64,000 nucleotides of DNA, taken from positions 186,001 through 250,000 of the forward strand of contig NZ_CP062006.1 of the NCBI RefSeq assembly GCF_017487345.1, written 5' to 3'. Under the pieces are notes generated by a model, which ran no database searches, was not told the origin of the DNA, and saw only the letters and a list, made by a program, of their open reading frames with translations. Position 1 is the first letter of the stretch. Every line of letters begins with the position of its first letter. This document shows positions 36,794 to 46,578 of the stretch, piece by piece. The stretch comes from Brevundimonas pondensis (GTDB lineage Bacteria; Pseudomonadota; Alphaproteobacteria; Caulobacterales; Caulobacteraceae). Made by a program: the position numbers and the translations under genes.

Positions 36794-37768
36794 TCAGGCG
36801 GCGGCGGGGCTTTCGGCGTACTGACCGCCGACGCGGTAGCGGAACAGGTAACCCGGCGCGATGGCTTCCAGGCCGGTGGGCTCGACGCCCAGCGCGGCCA
36901 GACCCTCGGCGCTCGGCGAGACGACGTTGTCGCTCTCCAGCAGCAGGACCTGATCCTTCGTCAGGGCCGGCTTCAGGCCGATCGCCGCGGGGATCTGCGC
37001 CAGCGACCCCAGGATGCGGGCGGCGAAGAAGGGCACGGGGACCAGGAAGCGGTCGCGGTTGGTTTCGCGCAGGATGAACTTGAGGATGTCCTCGAAGGTC
37101 CAGACCGACGGCCCGCCCAGTTCGAAGGTCTTGCCCTCGGCTTCCGGGGCGACGGTGGCGCGGGCCACGGCCTCAGCCACGTCGCCGACATAGACCGGCT
37201 GGAACTTCGTCACGCCGCCGCCGATCAGCGGCAGGGCGGGCGACCAGGTCGCCATGGCGGCGAACTTGTTCAGGAAGGCGTCGTCCGAACCGAAGATGAC
37301 CGAGGGGCGGATGACCACGGCGCCGGGGAAGGCGGCGCGCACGGCGGCCTCGGCGGCGCCCTTGGTGCGGGCGTAGGCGGCCTTGCCGTTCACGTCGGCG
37401 CCCAGGGCCGACATGTGGGTCAGGCGCTGGACGCCCGCGGCCTTGGCGGCCTCGGCGACATTGACGGCGCCTTGGACATGCAGGGCCTCGAACTTGCGGC
37501 CGCCGGTTTCGAACAGGATGCCGACCAGGTTGATCACGGCGTCGGCGCCCTTGATCGCCTCGGCGACGGCGGCCTTGTCGGTGATGTCGCAACGGACGGT
37601 CTGGATCTGGCCGACGTCGCCGGCCATGCGCAGTTCATAGGCGAGCGCAGGCTTGCGCACGGCGACGCGCACGCGCCAGCCGCGCTTGGCCAGGGCTCGC
37701 ACCACCTGGGTTCCGACAAAGCCCGAGCCGCCGAAAACGGTGACCAGTCCGGGGGCGAAATCAGCCAT
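36794..37768 (-). CDS. NDUFA9-like NAD(P)-binding oxidoreductase (complex I-associated)
   Basis: A 324-residue atypical SDR with the Rossmann glycine motif VFGGSGFVGTQVV at the N-terminus, AVINLVGILFETGGRKFEAL and the YxxxK-like AYARTKGAAEAAV. This pattern matches the complex I NDUFA9 subunit family found in alphaproteobacteria, which binds NADPH structurally. The C-terminal 90 residues are the family-specific part. No nuo genes are adjacent. ATG 37768 begins the Rossmann fold. Confidence 0.85.
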   Translation of the reverse strand: MADFAPGLVTVFGGSGFVGTQVVRALAKRGWRVRVAVRKPALAYELRMAGDVGQIQTVRCDITDKAAVAEAIKGADAVINLVGILFETGGRKFEALHVQGAVNVAEAAKAAGVQRLTHMSALGADVNGKAAYARTKGAAEAAVRAAFPGAVVIRPSVIFGSDDAFLNKFAAMATWSPALPLIGGGVTKFQPVYVGDVAEAVARATVAPEAEGKTFELGGPSVWTFEDILKFILRETNRDRFLVPVPFFAARILGSLAQIPAAIGLKPALTKDQVLLLESDNVVSPSAEGLAALGVEPTGLEAIAPGYLFRYRVGGQYAESPAAA

Positions 37769-37882
37769 CTGAGCGCTCCAACGCCAAACCCGGCCGCAGG
37801 CGGGCGACCGGAGAAGAATTCCATGGGCGGGGCTTAACCGATGCGCCGCCCCGCCGCAACGCACAGGGCCGGGAGAAGGGCC

Positions 37883-39550
37883 TTAGTCGGCGCGATAGAC
37901 CACCTGTCCGTCCACCACGGTCAGAACCGCATGGCCCTTGGGAATGTCGGCGGCGGGCACGGTCATCAGATCGATATTGAAGGCGCTGAAGTCCGCCCGC
38001 TTGCCGACCTCGATGGTGCCCAGCTCCTTCTCGCGGAAGCTGGCGTAGGCGGGCCACAGGGTGAACATCTTCAGCGCCGTCGCCCGATCCACGGCCTCGT
38101 TGGGGCGCCAGTCCGGCCCCTGGAAGCCGTTCAGGTCGCGCCGCGCCACGGCGGCGTAGAACTCGATCAGGGGATCGCCGCGCTCGACCGGGGCGTCCGA
38201 GCCGCCCACCACGATGACGCCGCGATCCACCAGGGTATGCCAGGCGTAGGCCCCGTCCAGCCGCGCGTCGCCTAGACGGTCGGCGGCGAAATGCAGGTCG
38301 CCGATGGCGTGGCTGGGCTGCATCGAGGCGATGATCGGCAGCTCGTCGAAGTAGTGATAGTCGGCGGGTCGGATGATCTGGGCGTGTTCGATGCGCCAGC
38401 GCGGGTCGGCCAGCTTCCACTCCGATTTCGGCACGGACCGCAGGGCCTCCTCGTACCAGGCGGCGACGTCGTGATTGCCCTGGTCGCCGATGGCGTGGGT
38501 GGCGATCTGGATGCCGGTGCGCAGGGCCTCCTGATACAGGGGCATGACCGCCTCGCGCGACGCCAGCATCAGGCCGGACGTGTCGGGGCGGTCCGAATAG
38601 GGCTCGAACAGCTTGGCCCCGCGCGAACCCAGGGCGCCGTCGGCGTAGAACTTGATCGCCCGGGTGATGATGCGCCCGTCGCCCGCGTCGCGCGGCCCGC
38701 TGGCCATCAGGGCGCGGGCGTCGCCCATGTCGATGCTGTTATAGACCCGCAACGGCGCCTCGCCGTCGCGCGCCATCGCCTCCATCAGCGGCACGTCCTT
38801 CCAAGGCGCGCTCATGAAGTGGACGCCGGTCCAGCCGTAGCGGGCGTAGACGTCAAAGCCCGCGCGATAGGCCGCGCGCGTCGCCGCCGCGTCGGCCTGC
38901 GGCGTCAGCGGCTCGACCAGCACCATGGCCCCGTCGACCAATAGGCCGGTCGGCTGGCCGTTCGTGTCTTTCAGGATCTCGCCGCCCGAGGGGGCGGGCG
39001 TCGTCGCATCGACCTTGGCGGCGCTCAGCGCGGCGCTGGAGACCGCGACCGCATGGCCGTCGGCGCGGCTCAGCAAGACCACCCGGCCCGGCGCGGCGGC
39101 GTCCAGATCGGCGGCGGTCAAGAAGCGTTTCTCGGGCCAGTGGGTTTCGATCCAGCCGCGCCCGATGATGACGCCCTCGGGGTGAACTCTGGCCCAGTCG
39201 CTCAGTCTCTGCATGGCCTCGACGACCGAGGCCGAGCCTTCCAGGTTCAGCGTCATCTCGCGCCAGCCTATGCCGTCCAGATGGGCGTGGCCGTCGGTGA
39301 AGCCGGGGAAGAGGGTCGCGCCCTTCAGGTCGATGACCTGCATGTCGGCGGGGCCCGCCACTGCCGTTTCAGCGCCCACTGACATGATCCTTCCGTCACG
39401 GACGACCACCTGCTCGGCGGTCGGCTGGGCCGGGTCGCCCGTGTAGATGGTCCCGCCATGGATCAGCAGGTTCTGGGCGAAGGCGGCGGGCGCGGCGGCG
39501 ACCATCAGGCCTGCAGCCAGCGGAAGGGCCTTCATCAGGGGGCGGATCAT
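37883..39550 (-). CDS. Amidohydrolase (YtcJ-like, amidohydrolase 3), exported
   Basis: A 555-residue metal-dependent hydrolase with a signal peptide (MKALPLAAGLMVAAAPAAF). Typical motifs: LFPGFTDGHAHLDG with the metal His-x-His, IKFYADGALGSRGAKL, IATHAIGDQGNHDV, RIEHAQII and VVGGSDAPVERGDP with the metal Asp. Members act on cyclic amides or N-formyl/acyl compounds; the substrate here is unknown. ATG at 39550; an ATG five codons later would also give the signal peptide. Confidence 0.87.
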   Translation of the reverse strand: MIRPLMKALPLAAGLMVAAAPAAFAQNLLIHGGTIYTGDPAQPTAEQVVVRDGRIMSVGAETAVAGPADMQVIDLKGATLFPGFTDGHAHLDGIGWREMTLNLEGSASVVEAMQRLSDWARVHPEGVIIGRGWIETHWPEKRFLTAADLDAAAPGRVVLLSRADGHAVAVSSAALSAAKVDATTPAPSGGEILKDTNGQPTGLLVDGAMVLVEPLTPQADAAATRAAYRAGFDVYARYGWTGVHFMSAPWKDVPLMEAMARDGEAPLRVYNSIDMGDARALMASGPRDAGDGRIITRAIKFYADGALGSRGAKLFEPYSDRPDTSGLMLASREAVMPLYQEALRTGIQIATHAIGDQGNHDVAAWYEEALRSVPKSEWKLADPRWRIEHAQIIRPADYHYFDELPIIASMQPSHAIGDLHFAADRLGDARLDGAYAWHTLVDRGVIVVGGSDAPVERGDPLIEFYAAVARRDLNGFQGPDWRPNEAVDRATALKMFTLWPAYASFREKELGTIEVGKRADFSAFNIDLMTVPAADIPKGHAVLTVVDGQVVYRAD

Positions 39551-39603
39551 GGGCGTCCTCCAACGGCAACGCAGAACATGGACGAAATGTCGCTCATGGA
39601 CAT

Positions 39604-39879
39604 TCAGTCGTCGTGAGCCTGAACGAGCCAACCTTCTTGTGTCAGCTCCGACAGATGACTTCGGGGCGTCTTGAGCATCGCTTCGCCGAGGTCGGACTGA
39701 TCATCGACTATGTGGTGGATGTGCACCGGTCGCATCGTGGCGCCCTCAGGAGAATGATCATATTCCCCGCATGTGAGTTGCCACATGCCGTCAGAGTGAT
39801 GAACGATCAGACGAATTGGGCGATCCGAGGCTATGACGTGGTCACAGGCCAGGACTAAAGGCGACGTTTCGTCCGTCAT
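39604..39879 (-). CDS. Hypothetical protein, 91 residues
   Basis: Starts MTDETSPLVLACDHVIASD; it has beta-rich hydrophobic stretches (PIRLIVHHSDGMWQLTCG) and several His residues (VHIHHIVDD). The gene is noticeably less GC-rich than its neighbours. No family is recognised. It starts at ATG 39879 and lies 53 nt upstream of the amidohydrolase gene. Confidence 0.6.
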   Translation of the reverse strand: MTDETSPLVLACDHVIASDRPIRLIVHHSDGMWQLTCGEYDHSPEGATMRPVHIHHIVDDQSDLGEAMLKTPRSHLSELTQEGWLVQAHDD

Positions 39880-39969
39880 GTTTTCTCCCCAAACGCGCTG
39901 TGCGCCGTGCCGTCCAGAGAGCTTGCTGCAGAGCTTGGCGTCAAGCGATCCTGCGCGCATCATCGCCGT

Positions 39970-40401
39970 ATGAAGCTATTCACCATCGGCTATGAAGGCT
40001 CCACCCAGCCCCAGGTCATCGACCGGCTGAAGGCGGCGGACGTCGAGCTGGTCGCCGACGTGCGCGCCGTGGCCTCGTCCCGCATCGCGGGCTTCTCCAA
40101 GACGGTGCTGGGCGAGAGCCTGAAGGCCGAGGGGCTGGACTATCTGCAACTGCGGGCGCTGGGGACGCCCAAGGCCGGGCGCGATGCGGCGCGTAAGGGC
40201 GACGTGGCGACCATGCACGCCATCTTCAACGCCCACATGCAGGAACCCGACGCCGAGGCCGCCTTCCAGCAGCTGCGTCATGTGGCGGGGGAGAAACGCA
40301 TCGCCCTGCTGTGTTTCGAGGCCGAGGCCTGCGGCTGCCACCGGGCCGTCCTCGCTGACAGGCTGGCCCGCGAGGACGGCGTCGAGGTGGTGAACCTCTA
40401 G
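39970..40401 (+). CDS. DUF488 family protein
   Basis: A 143-residue cytoplasmic protein: MKLFTIGYEGSTQPQVIDRL at the start, LVADVRAVASSRIAGFSK with the conserved Asp-Val-Arg, and LLCFEAEACGCHRAVLADRL near the end with the conserved Cys/His (CxxH-like) block. DUF488 proteins are widespread and uncharacterised. Convergent with the M1 peptidase gene, 3 nt apart. Confidence 0.87.
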   Translation: MKLFTIGYEGSTQPQVIDRLKAADVELVADVRAVASSRIAGFSKTVLGESLKAEGLDYLQLRALGTPKAGRDAARKGDVATMHAIFNAHMQEPDAEAAFQQLRHVAGEKRIALLCFEAEACGCHRAVLADRLAREDGVEVVNL

Positions 40402-40404
40402 GGG

Positions 40405-42369
40405 TTACGGACGGCCCACCAGCTGATCCACCGAGCCCGACGTGACCGGGTGATAGAGCGGCCGCGCCTTGGCGTAGATGCGCGTGGCGTTGGCCCGGCC
40501 CCAGTCGCCTTCGTTCCACAGGGTCTGGAACAGGGGCAGGACGAATTTGCGACGGCCTTGGCTGGTCAGGAAGCGGTCGGCCGTGGCGACGGCGGGCTCA
40601 TAACGGTGCGCCAGGGCGATCTGCAGCCAGGCGAAGGTCAGCTCGGCGTTGCCCTCATTGGCCAGGTTCAGCGTCTTCTCCAGATCGGCCAGTTGCGCCG
40701 TCGTCAGCCAGTCGGCGCCGGCCTTCAGACCCTCGGGACGCCAGGCCAGGAAGCGCTGGCGCTGCTGGGTGTTCCAGCTCTGCCAGTCGACGGCCGAGGC
40801 CGGACCCTTGTCGGCGAAGAAGGCCTTGGCCTGTTGGTCGACCGCCTCGAAGGCGTGCGACACCGGCGGCACCCAGTTCGACGGCATGCCCGGCTTGTAT
40901 ATCCAGTTCTCTAGCTGCAGTTGCGCCTCCAGCGCTGCATCGCCCTTGATCAGGTTTTCGCGGATGTCGGCCAGGAAGCCCACGTCGGTCATGGGCTGGA
41001 AGGCGTGACGGTCGAAATAGCCGCGCAGCCAGGCGTCGAAGGTCTCGCGCCCCACGATGCGCTCGATGGTGCGCAGCATGGCCGCGCCCTTCTCATAGGG
41101 CACGCCCGACAGGCCGTCGTCGGGATCGCGCCCGGTCAGGTCGATGTGCAGCTTGGTGTCGTCCGGCGCGGTGGTCGCCAGTTCCGCCGACAGCTCGCCC
41201 CAGCCGAGAACCTGCTCCTGCATGGCGCGGTCGCGCCCATACAGAGCCTCCATGATCCGGTTCTCGAAATAGACGGTGGTGCCTTCGTTCAGCCAGATGT
41301 CCGACCACGTCGCGTTGGTCACCAGATTGCCGGACCAGCTGTGCGCCAGCTCGTGCGCCACCAGCGAGACCAGCGACTGATCCCCGGCGATGATGGTCGG
41401 GGTGGCGAAGGTCAGGCGCGGGTTCTCCATCCCGCCGAAGGGGAAGCTGGGCGGCAGGACCAGCAGGTCGTAGCGGCCCCAGCGATAGGGGCCGTAAAGG
41501 GCCTCGGCGGCGTCCACCATGCGCGGGGTCGAGACCAGCTCGGCGCGGGCGGCCTCCAGTCGGCTGGGCTCGGTCCAGACGCCGGTGCGGCCGTCGAAGG
41601 AGGCGAAGGCGATGTCGCCGATGGCGATGGCCATCAGATAGGGCGGGATCGGGCGATCCATGTCGAAGCGCCAGGCCTTCTGGCCAGCGGCGGCGGCCTC
41701 GCCGGTCGGCGTCAGGTGCTCGGCGGACATGACCACGGTCAGGTCGGCGGGGGCGACCACGCGCGCCGAATAGGTCTGGCGGATGCCGGGGCTGTCCTGC
41801 GTCGGCACCCAGGTGCGGGTCAGGATGGCCTGGCCCTGGCTGAACAGATAGGGCTTCTGGCCGCCCGCGGTCTGCTGCGGGCTGAGCCATTGCAGGGCCG
41901 CCGCGTCGGGGCGGGTGGAATAGTCGACGACGACCTTCTGGACCTCGGTCCCGGCGAAGGCGGGCAGGTGGACCGTCAGGGCCTGACCCTTGATGACGTC
42001 GATGGCGCCCAGCTCATAGCGCAGCGGGCGGCCCTGCGCGTCGCGCACGCCGCGGATGTTCAGGTTCTTGGTGTCCAGCACCACCTCGGTCGCGCCGACG
42101 CGGCCGGTGACGTCCAGCGTCGCCGACCCCGACAGGGTCTTGCTCGCGAAGTCGGCGGTCAGGTCCAGGGCGACATGGCCGACCCGCGCCTCGGCCGGAC
42201 GAGCGTTGGAGTGGATGTCGTTGGCGTAGGCGAAGGCGGGCGTCGCAGGCGTGGCGGCGGGCGCGGTCATGTCCGATCCTCCGGGCGCGGTGGCGCAGGC
42301 GCCGAGGGAAGAGACAAAGGCGGCGGCGAGGGCGAGGGCGGAAACCTGCCCAACCAGCTTCAGGGTCAT
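40405..42369 (-). CDS. M1 family aminopeptidase lipoprotein (LTA4 hydrolase-like)
   Basis: A 654-residue zinc aminopeptidase with lipoprotein signal ending SSLGAC (residue about 24). The beta-rich N-terminal domain is followed by the exopeptidase motif FGGMENPRL (about 313), the zinc site VAHELAHSWSGN (about 335) with the downstream Glu in IWLNEGTTVYFE, and a C-terminal helical leukotriene A4 hydrolase-type domain (about 500-640). It should release N-terminal residues from peptides in the periplasm. Confidence 0.92.
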   Translation of the reverse strand: MTLKLVGQVSALALAAAFVSSLGACATAPGGSDMTAPAATPATPAFAYANDIHSNARPAEARVGHVALDLTADFASKTLSGSATLDVTGRVGATEVVLDTKNLNIRGVRDAQGRPLRYELGAIDVIKGQALTVHLPAFAGTEVQKVVVDYSTRPDAAALQWLSPQQTAGGQKPYLFSQGQAILTRTWVPTQDSPGIRQTYSARVVAPADLTVVMSAEHLTPTGEAAAAGQKAWRFDMDRPIPPYLMAIAIGDIAFASFDGRTGVWTEPSRLEAARAELVSTPRMVDAAEALYGPYRWGRYDLLVLPPSFPFGGMENPRLTFATPTIIAGDQSLVSLVAHELAHSWSGNLVTNATWSDIWLNEGTTVYFENRIMEALYGRDRAMQEQVLGWGELSAELATTAPDDTKLHIDLTGRDPDDGLSGVPYEKGAAMLRTIERIVGRETFDAWLRGYFDRHAFQPMTDVGFLADIRENLIKGDAALEAQLQLENWIYKPGMPSNWVPPVSHAFEAVDQQAKAFFADKGPASAVDWQSWNTQQRQRFLAWRPEGLKAGADWLTTAQLADLEKTLNLANEGNAELTFAWLQIALAHRYEPAVATADRFLTSQGRRKFVLPLFQTLWNEGDWGRANATRIYAKARPLYHPVTSGSVDQLVGRP

Positions 42370-42421
42370 CGAACGCTCCGTATTCAGATGCGCCCGAAAA
42401 GGCTCCCTTCGCCCCGAAAGA

Positions 42422-43678
42422 TCAAGCCTTGGCTGCAGCCGGCGGCAGATGGTGCGCCTTGAACAGCCGTCCCTTCTCGGCGACCAGAACCAGCAGCAGG
42501 GCGACGAAGCCCAGGGCCGCGAAACCGACCGTCATCGGCACGGTGGTGCCGTCGAAATGCTGGCCGATCCAGAAGCCCAGCAGGGCCCCGCCGATGGTCG
42601 AGATGAAGCCCTGGGCCGAGGCGGCCGTTCCGGCGATATGGCCCATGGGCTCCATGGCCATGGAGCCGAAGTTGCCGGCGATGAAGCCGAAGCAGAACAT
42701 CTTGCAGGCCTGGAAAGCGGCGAAGACCCACAGGCTGTCATGCCCCGTATAGGCGACGATGGCGTGCAGGACGCTGAAACCGATGAAGCCGAACAGGGCC
42801 GTATGGGCGATCAGGCGCGAGCCCAGCTTCTCGACCATCCGCGAGTTCAGCACCGAGGCCAGGGCGATGCCGCCCGCCACCAGGGCGAAGACGGTGGTGA
42901 ACAGGCCCGGAGACTTGAACACGTCGAAGAAGATCTGCTGCGACGAGTTGATGAAGGCGAACAGGGCGCCGCTGATCGCCGTCATGGCCAGGGTGTAGCC
43001 CATGCCGATGCGACTGCTCAGGGCCTGACCAAAGGCCCCGGCGATGCGCTTTACGTTGATCGGCATGCGGTCTTCGGGATGCAGGGTCTCGGGCAGGCGC
43101 AGGGCGGCCCACAGCAGGAAGGACCCGCCGAACAGGGCGAAGAAGCCGAAGATCCAGCGCCAGGGCGCCACCAGCATGATCAGCTGCCCGACCGTGGGGG
43201 CCAGAATGGGCACGCCGAGGAAGACCAGGAAGCTCAATGACATGACCCGCGCCATGGTCCGACCCGAATAGCGGTCGCGCACGATGGAGACGGCCAGCAC
43301 CCGCGTCGCCGCTGAACCCAGACCCATGCCGATGCGCGACAGGATCAGCCACTCGAACGAATGGGCGAAGGCGGCCAGAATGCTGAAGCCGACATAGAGG
43401 CCGATGCCGATGAACAGGATGGGCCGACGCCCGAAGCGGTCCGCCAGGGGGCCGTAAAACAGCTGGGCGCCGCCAAAGCCCAGCAGATAGGCGGTGATCA
43501 CCCACTGACGCGTGTTCTCGTTGACCACGCCCAGGTCTTCGCCGATGTGCGGCAGGGCCGGCAGCATGGCGTCGATGGCCAGGGCGTTCATCGCCATCAT
43601 GACGGCGATCAGGCAGACGAATTCGGCGAACCCCGGCCCCTTGGGGGCGGCGGTTGTACTGGGCGGGGTGCTGGTCAT
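42422..43678 (-). CDS. Bcr/CflA-type drug resistance MFS transporter
   Basis: A 418-residue, 12-segment major facilitator. The Bcr/CflA signatures are the first-helix ALAIDAMLPALPHIGEDLG, the GxxxDRxGRR loop QLFYGPLADRFGRRPIL and VLAVSIVRDRYSGRTMARV. It exports drugs by proton antiport in the inner membrane. It follows emrA by 71 nt in the same direction and may be the last gene of the efflux cluster controlled by the TetR protein. Confidence 0.9.
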   Translation of the reverse strand: MTSTPPSTTAAPKGPGFAEFVCLIAVMMAMNALAIDAMLPALPHIGEDLGVVNENTRQWVITAYLLGFGGAQLFYGPLADRFGRRPILFIGIGLYVGFSILAAFAHSFEWLILSRIGMGLGSAATRVLAVSIVRDRYSGRTMARVMSLSFLVFLGVPILAPTVGQLIMLVAPWRWIFGFFALFGGSFLLWAALRLPETLHPEDRMPINVKRIAGAFGQALSSRIGMGYTLAMTAISGALFAFINSSQQIFFDVFKSPGLFTTVFALVAGGIALASVLNSRMVEKLGSRLIAHTALFGFIGFSVLHAIVAYTGHDSLWVFAAFQACKMFCFGFIAGNFGSMAMEPMGHIAGTAASAQGFISTIGGALLGFWIGQHFDGTTVPMTVGFAALGFVALLLVLVAEKGRLFKAHHLPPAAAKA

Positions 43679-43749
43679 CGGGACCAGATGCGGGCTGCGT
43701 CAGCCTGACGCAACCCTCAAGCTGGATGAAGTTTTCGCGTCGGCGCGGT

Positions 43750-44772
43750 TCAGCGGACGTCGCGCACGTCGATCCGGGCCGTCACCGACATGCCGGGGGC
43801 CAGTCGCGTCGCCGCTTCCTGACCGGGATCAATCGAGACGCGCACCGGGATGCGCTGGGCCACCTTGGTGAAGTTGCCGGTGGCGTTGTCGGGGCGGATG
43901 ACGCTGAACTCGGACCCGGCGGCGGGCGAGATGCGTTCGACCCTGCCCTTCAGTTTGGCCCCGCCCAGGGCGTCGACGGCGATCTCGACCGGCTGGCCGA
44001 CACGGACGTCGCGCATCTGGGTCTCCTTCATATTGGCCGTGACCCAGACCACGTCGGGGACCAGGGCCGTCAGCTGCGTGCCGACCGCGACCTGCTGGCC
44101 GACGCGAACCGCGACCTCGCCCAGGCGACCGGCGCGCGGGGCGGTGATGCGGGTGTTGTCGAGATCGATCTGGGCCAGACGCACCTGGGCCTGGGCGTTC
44201 TCGACGGCGGCCTCCAGCGAGCCGCGCCCGACCACGGCCGAGGTGACGCCGGTCTGGGCCACGCCCTCGGCGGCGCGGGCGGCGGCCAGTTGCGCCTCGG
44301 CGGCGCGCAGGGCGTTCTGGGCGACATCCACCTGGGCCTGGGCCACCCAGCCGCCGGCGAACAGGGTGCGCACGCGCTGGGCGTCGGCGCGGGCTTTCGT
44401 CACGGCAGATTCAGCCCCGGCGATGGAGGCGCGGGTCTGGGCGACCGAGCCGCGGGCCGAGGCCTGACTCTGGGTCGAGTTGGCCAGGGCCGCTTCGGCC
44501 GAATGCAGGGCCGCTTTCGCCTGATCCAGCCGCTGGCGATAGATGCGGTCGTCCACGGTGGCCAGAAGCTGGCCCTGTTGCACGGTCTGGAAGTCCTGGA
44601 CCTCGACCGCGGTCACATAGCCGCTGACCTGGGGGCTGATGACCGTCACCTGGCCGCGTACATAGGCGTTGTCGGTGACTTGCGGCCCGCCGTCGAAGGG
44701 CGGCAGGCGCCAGGCGTGCAACACCAGACCGACCCCGACCAAGGCGATCAGGGCCAGCACCACGCTGATCAT
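43750..44772 (-). CDS. emrA: HlyD-family periplasmic adaptor (EmrA-like); N-terminus probably frameshifted
   Basis: A 340-residue membrane-fusion protein from ATG 44772: one membrane segment (VVLALIALVGVGLVLHAW), lipoyl halves (DNAYVRGQVTVISPQVSGYV and ITAPRAGRLGEV), a helical hairpin (about 75-185) and a beta-barrel (VTANMKETQMRDVRVGQPVE). It links EmrB to an outer-membrane channel. An ATG at 44879, 11 nt after emrB, begins a frame that runs only 36 codons. One extra C in its first GC run would join it to this frame through an Ala/Pro-rich tail. Either the gene is frameshifted or the sequence has an indel. Confidence 0.88.
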   Translation of the reverse strand: MISVVLALIALVGVGLVLHAWRLPPFDGGPQVTDNAYVRGQVTVISPQVSGYVTAVEVQDFQTVQQGQLLATVDDRIYRQRLDQAKAALHSAEAALANSTQSQASARGSVAQTRASIAGAESAVTKARADAQRVRTLFAGGWVAQAQVDVAQNALRAAEAQLAAARAAEGVAQTGVTSAVVGRGSLEAAVENAQAQVRLAQIDLDNTRITAPRAGRLGEVAVRVGQQVAVGTQLTALVPDVVWVTANMKETQMRDVRVGQPVEIAVDALGGAKLKGRVERISPAAGSEFSVIRPDNATGNFTKVAQRIPVRVSIDPGQEAATRLAPGMSVTARIDVRDVR

Positions 44773-44892
44773 GACGCGGCGGCCGCTGGACGGCTGGGGC
44801 GCGGACGCGGGCGGGGGCGGCGGGGCAGCCGGAGCAGGAGCGGCGGGGGCTTGAGCGGGGGCGGGGTGGCGTCGGTCATGGTCGGGTCCGGG

Positions 44893-46578
44893 TCATTCGA
44901 CAGCGGCGGCAGCGGCGGCCTGGGCCGCCTCGCGGTGGGCGGCGCGGCGCGCCTCGATACGGGGGCGATAGTGGTTCACGGCGACCCAGACGGCGCCGAC
45001 GGCGGCGGCGGCGGCGATCAGCAGGAAGACGTCGTTATAGGCCAGGACCTGGGCCTGCTGGCTGATCTGCTGTTGCAGCAGCTTCAGCGCCAGGGCCTGC
45101 CTCTGGGCCGCGTCGCCGACGGTGTGGGCGTAGGCCCCACCCAGTTGCTGCAGCCGCAGCACCACCTCGGGATCGCCCATGTCGATGTGGGCGCTCAACT
45201 GGTTGGAGTGAAACTTCTCGCGCAGGGTCTGGATGGTGCCGACCAGGGCCGAGCCCATCAGGCCGCCGATGTTCTGGCCGATCGAAAAGACGACGATGAA
45301 GCTGACCATGTGCTTGCCTCCGCCCTGCAGCACCTTGCCGAAGCCGATGATCATGGTCGGGCCGATGAAGAAGGCGGCGGCGAACCCCAGCAGGGCCTGG
45401 CTGAAGTAGAGGTTGGCCGGGCGCGTCAGCACCGTGGCGTGGCTGTCCATGAAGGCGCCGACGGCGATCAGGACCAGGGCGATGGAGATGGGCTTCCACA
45501 GCTTGGTCGGGTTCAGGGTGAAGGCGCTGGTCAGGGTCCCCGCCGCCGTGGCGAACAGCATGACCCAGAACAGGCTGTGCATCTGCTCGTAGCCCAGGCC
45601 CATCTGCTGCAGGAAGCCGACCGCGCCGGTCGTCTGTTCCGACAGGACGATCCGCACCAGCAGGATGGCCAATAGCAGTCGCACGATGTCGCCGCCGGCC
45701 AGCCACTTCAGGTCGATCAGCGGATTGGCGCGATTGTATTCGATGATGACGGCGGCGGTCAGTAGCACCAGGGCCCCGATCAGGGCCAGGCCGATCCACG
45801 GCGCCTCGGTCCACCAGACGATCCGTCCCAGTCCCAGGACGGCGGTCAGCAGGGCCACCCCCGGCGCGAACAGGGCGAAGGTGACGAAGTCCAGCCTCTC
45901 GAAGGTCTTCACCCGCTGCGACGGCGGCATCTTCAGCGCGAAGACGGCGGGCAGGGCGACCAGCACCAGGCCCAGGTCGAACATGTAGACCGCCCGCCAC
46001 AGGTCGCGATCCAGCAGATAGCCGACCCCCAGCCGCGCCAGGGGAATGGCCAGGCTGGACAGGCCGACGCCGATGATGATGCCCTTCAGCCGGTGCTGCG
46101 CCGGGAAGGCCTGGATGATGTAGAGGATGCCGAGCGTCGACATGCCCGCCGCCGCGATGCCGGCGATGCCGCGCACCACTAGGGTCGAGCCGTAGTCCTC
46201 TAGAAACAGGTGGGCGGTCGCGGTGGCCAGGAAGACCATCAGGATGATCTCGGTGAACAGCCGCAGCCCGTACTGCATCCTGAACTTGACCAGCAGCAGG
46301 TTCATGCAGGCGTTGGTCATGACGAAGACGACCGGCAGCCAGGACGCCTCGGTCGTGGTTACCCCCAGCGAGCCGGCCAGCAGCGGGATGTTGGCCGTCA
46401 CCGCCGCATTGCCCAGGCTGCCGGTCAGGGCCACCAGAACCCCTACGCAGGCATAGGCCCAGCGCATCGGCGTTGAATGATCGGGCGTGGCGGGCGAGCC
46501 GGGCAGGGCCGGCCGCTCGTGCGGCTTCAGCGTCGCCAGATACTCGTCCCAGGGCAGGTCCCAGTTGCGGCGGCTCAT
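44893..46578 (-). CDS. emrB: EmrB-like MFS multidrug exporter (DHA2, 14 segments)
   Basis: A 560-residue transporter with about 14 hydrophobic segments. Start MSRRNWDLPWDEYLATL, then TANIPLLAGSLGVTTTEASW (the DHA2 first loop), TLGILYIIQAFP and the late pair NDVFLLIAAAAAVGAV. DHA2 pumps form tripartite systems with HlyD adaptors such as EmrA. The ATG overlaps the TetR stop (ATGA), so the regulator and pump are on one transcript. No outer-membrane TolC-type gene is present here. Confidence 0.9.
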   Translation of the reverse strand: MSRRNWDLPWDEYLATLKPHERPALPGSPATPDHSTPMRWAYACVGVLVALTGSLGNAAVTANIPLLAGSLGVTTTEASWLPVVFVMTNACMNLLLVKFRMQYGLRLFTEIILMVFLATATAHLFLEDYGSTLVVRGIAGIAAAGMSTLGILYIIQAFPAQHRLKGIIIGVGLSSLAIPLARLGVGYLLDRDLWRAVYMFDLGLVLVALPAVFALKMPPSQRVKTFERLDFVTFALFAPGVALLTAVLGLGRIVWWTEAPWIGLALIGALVLLTAAVIIEYNRANPLIDLKWLAGGDIVRLLLAILLVRIVLSEQTTGAVGFLQQMGLGYEQMHSLFWVMLFATAAGTLTSAFTLNPTKLWKPISIALVLIAVGAFMDSHATVLTRPANLYFSQALLGFAAAFFIGPTMIIGFGKVLQGGGKHMVSFIVVFSIGQNIGGLMGSALVGTIQTLREKFHSNQLSAHIDMGDPEVVLRLQQLGGAYAHTVGDAAQRQALALKLLQQQISQQAQVLAYNDVFLLIAAAAAVGAVWVAVNHYRPRIEARRAAHREAAQAAAAAAVE

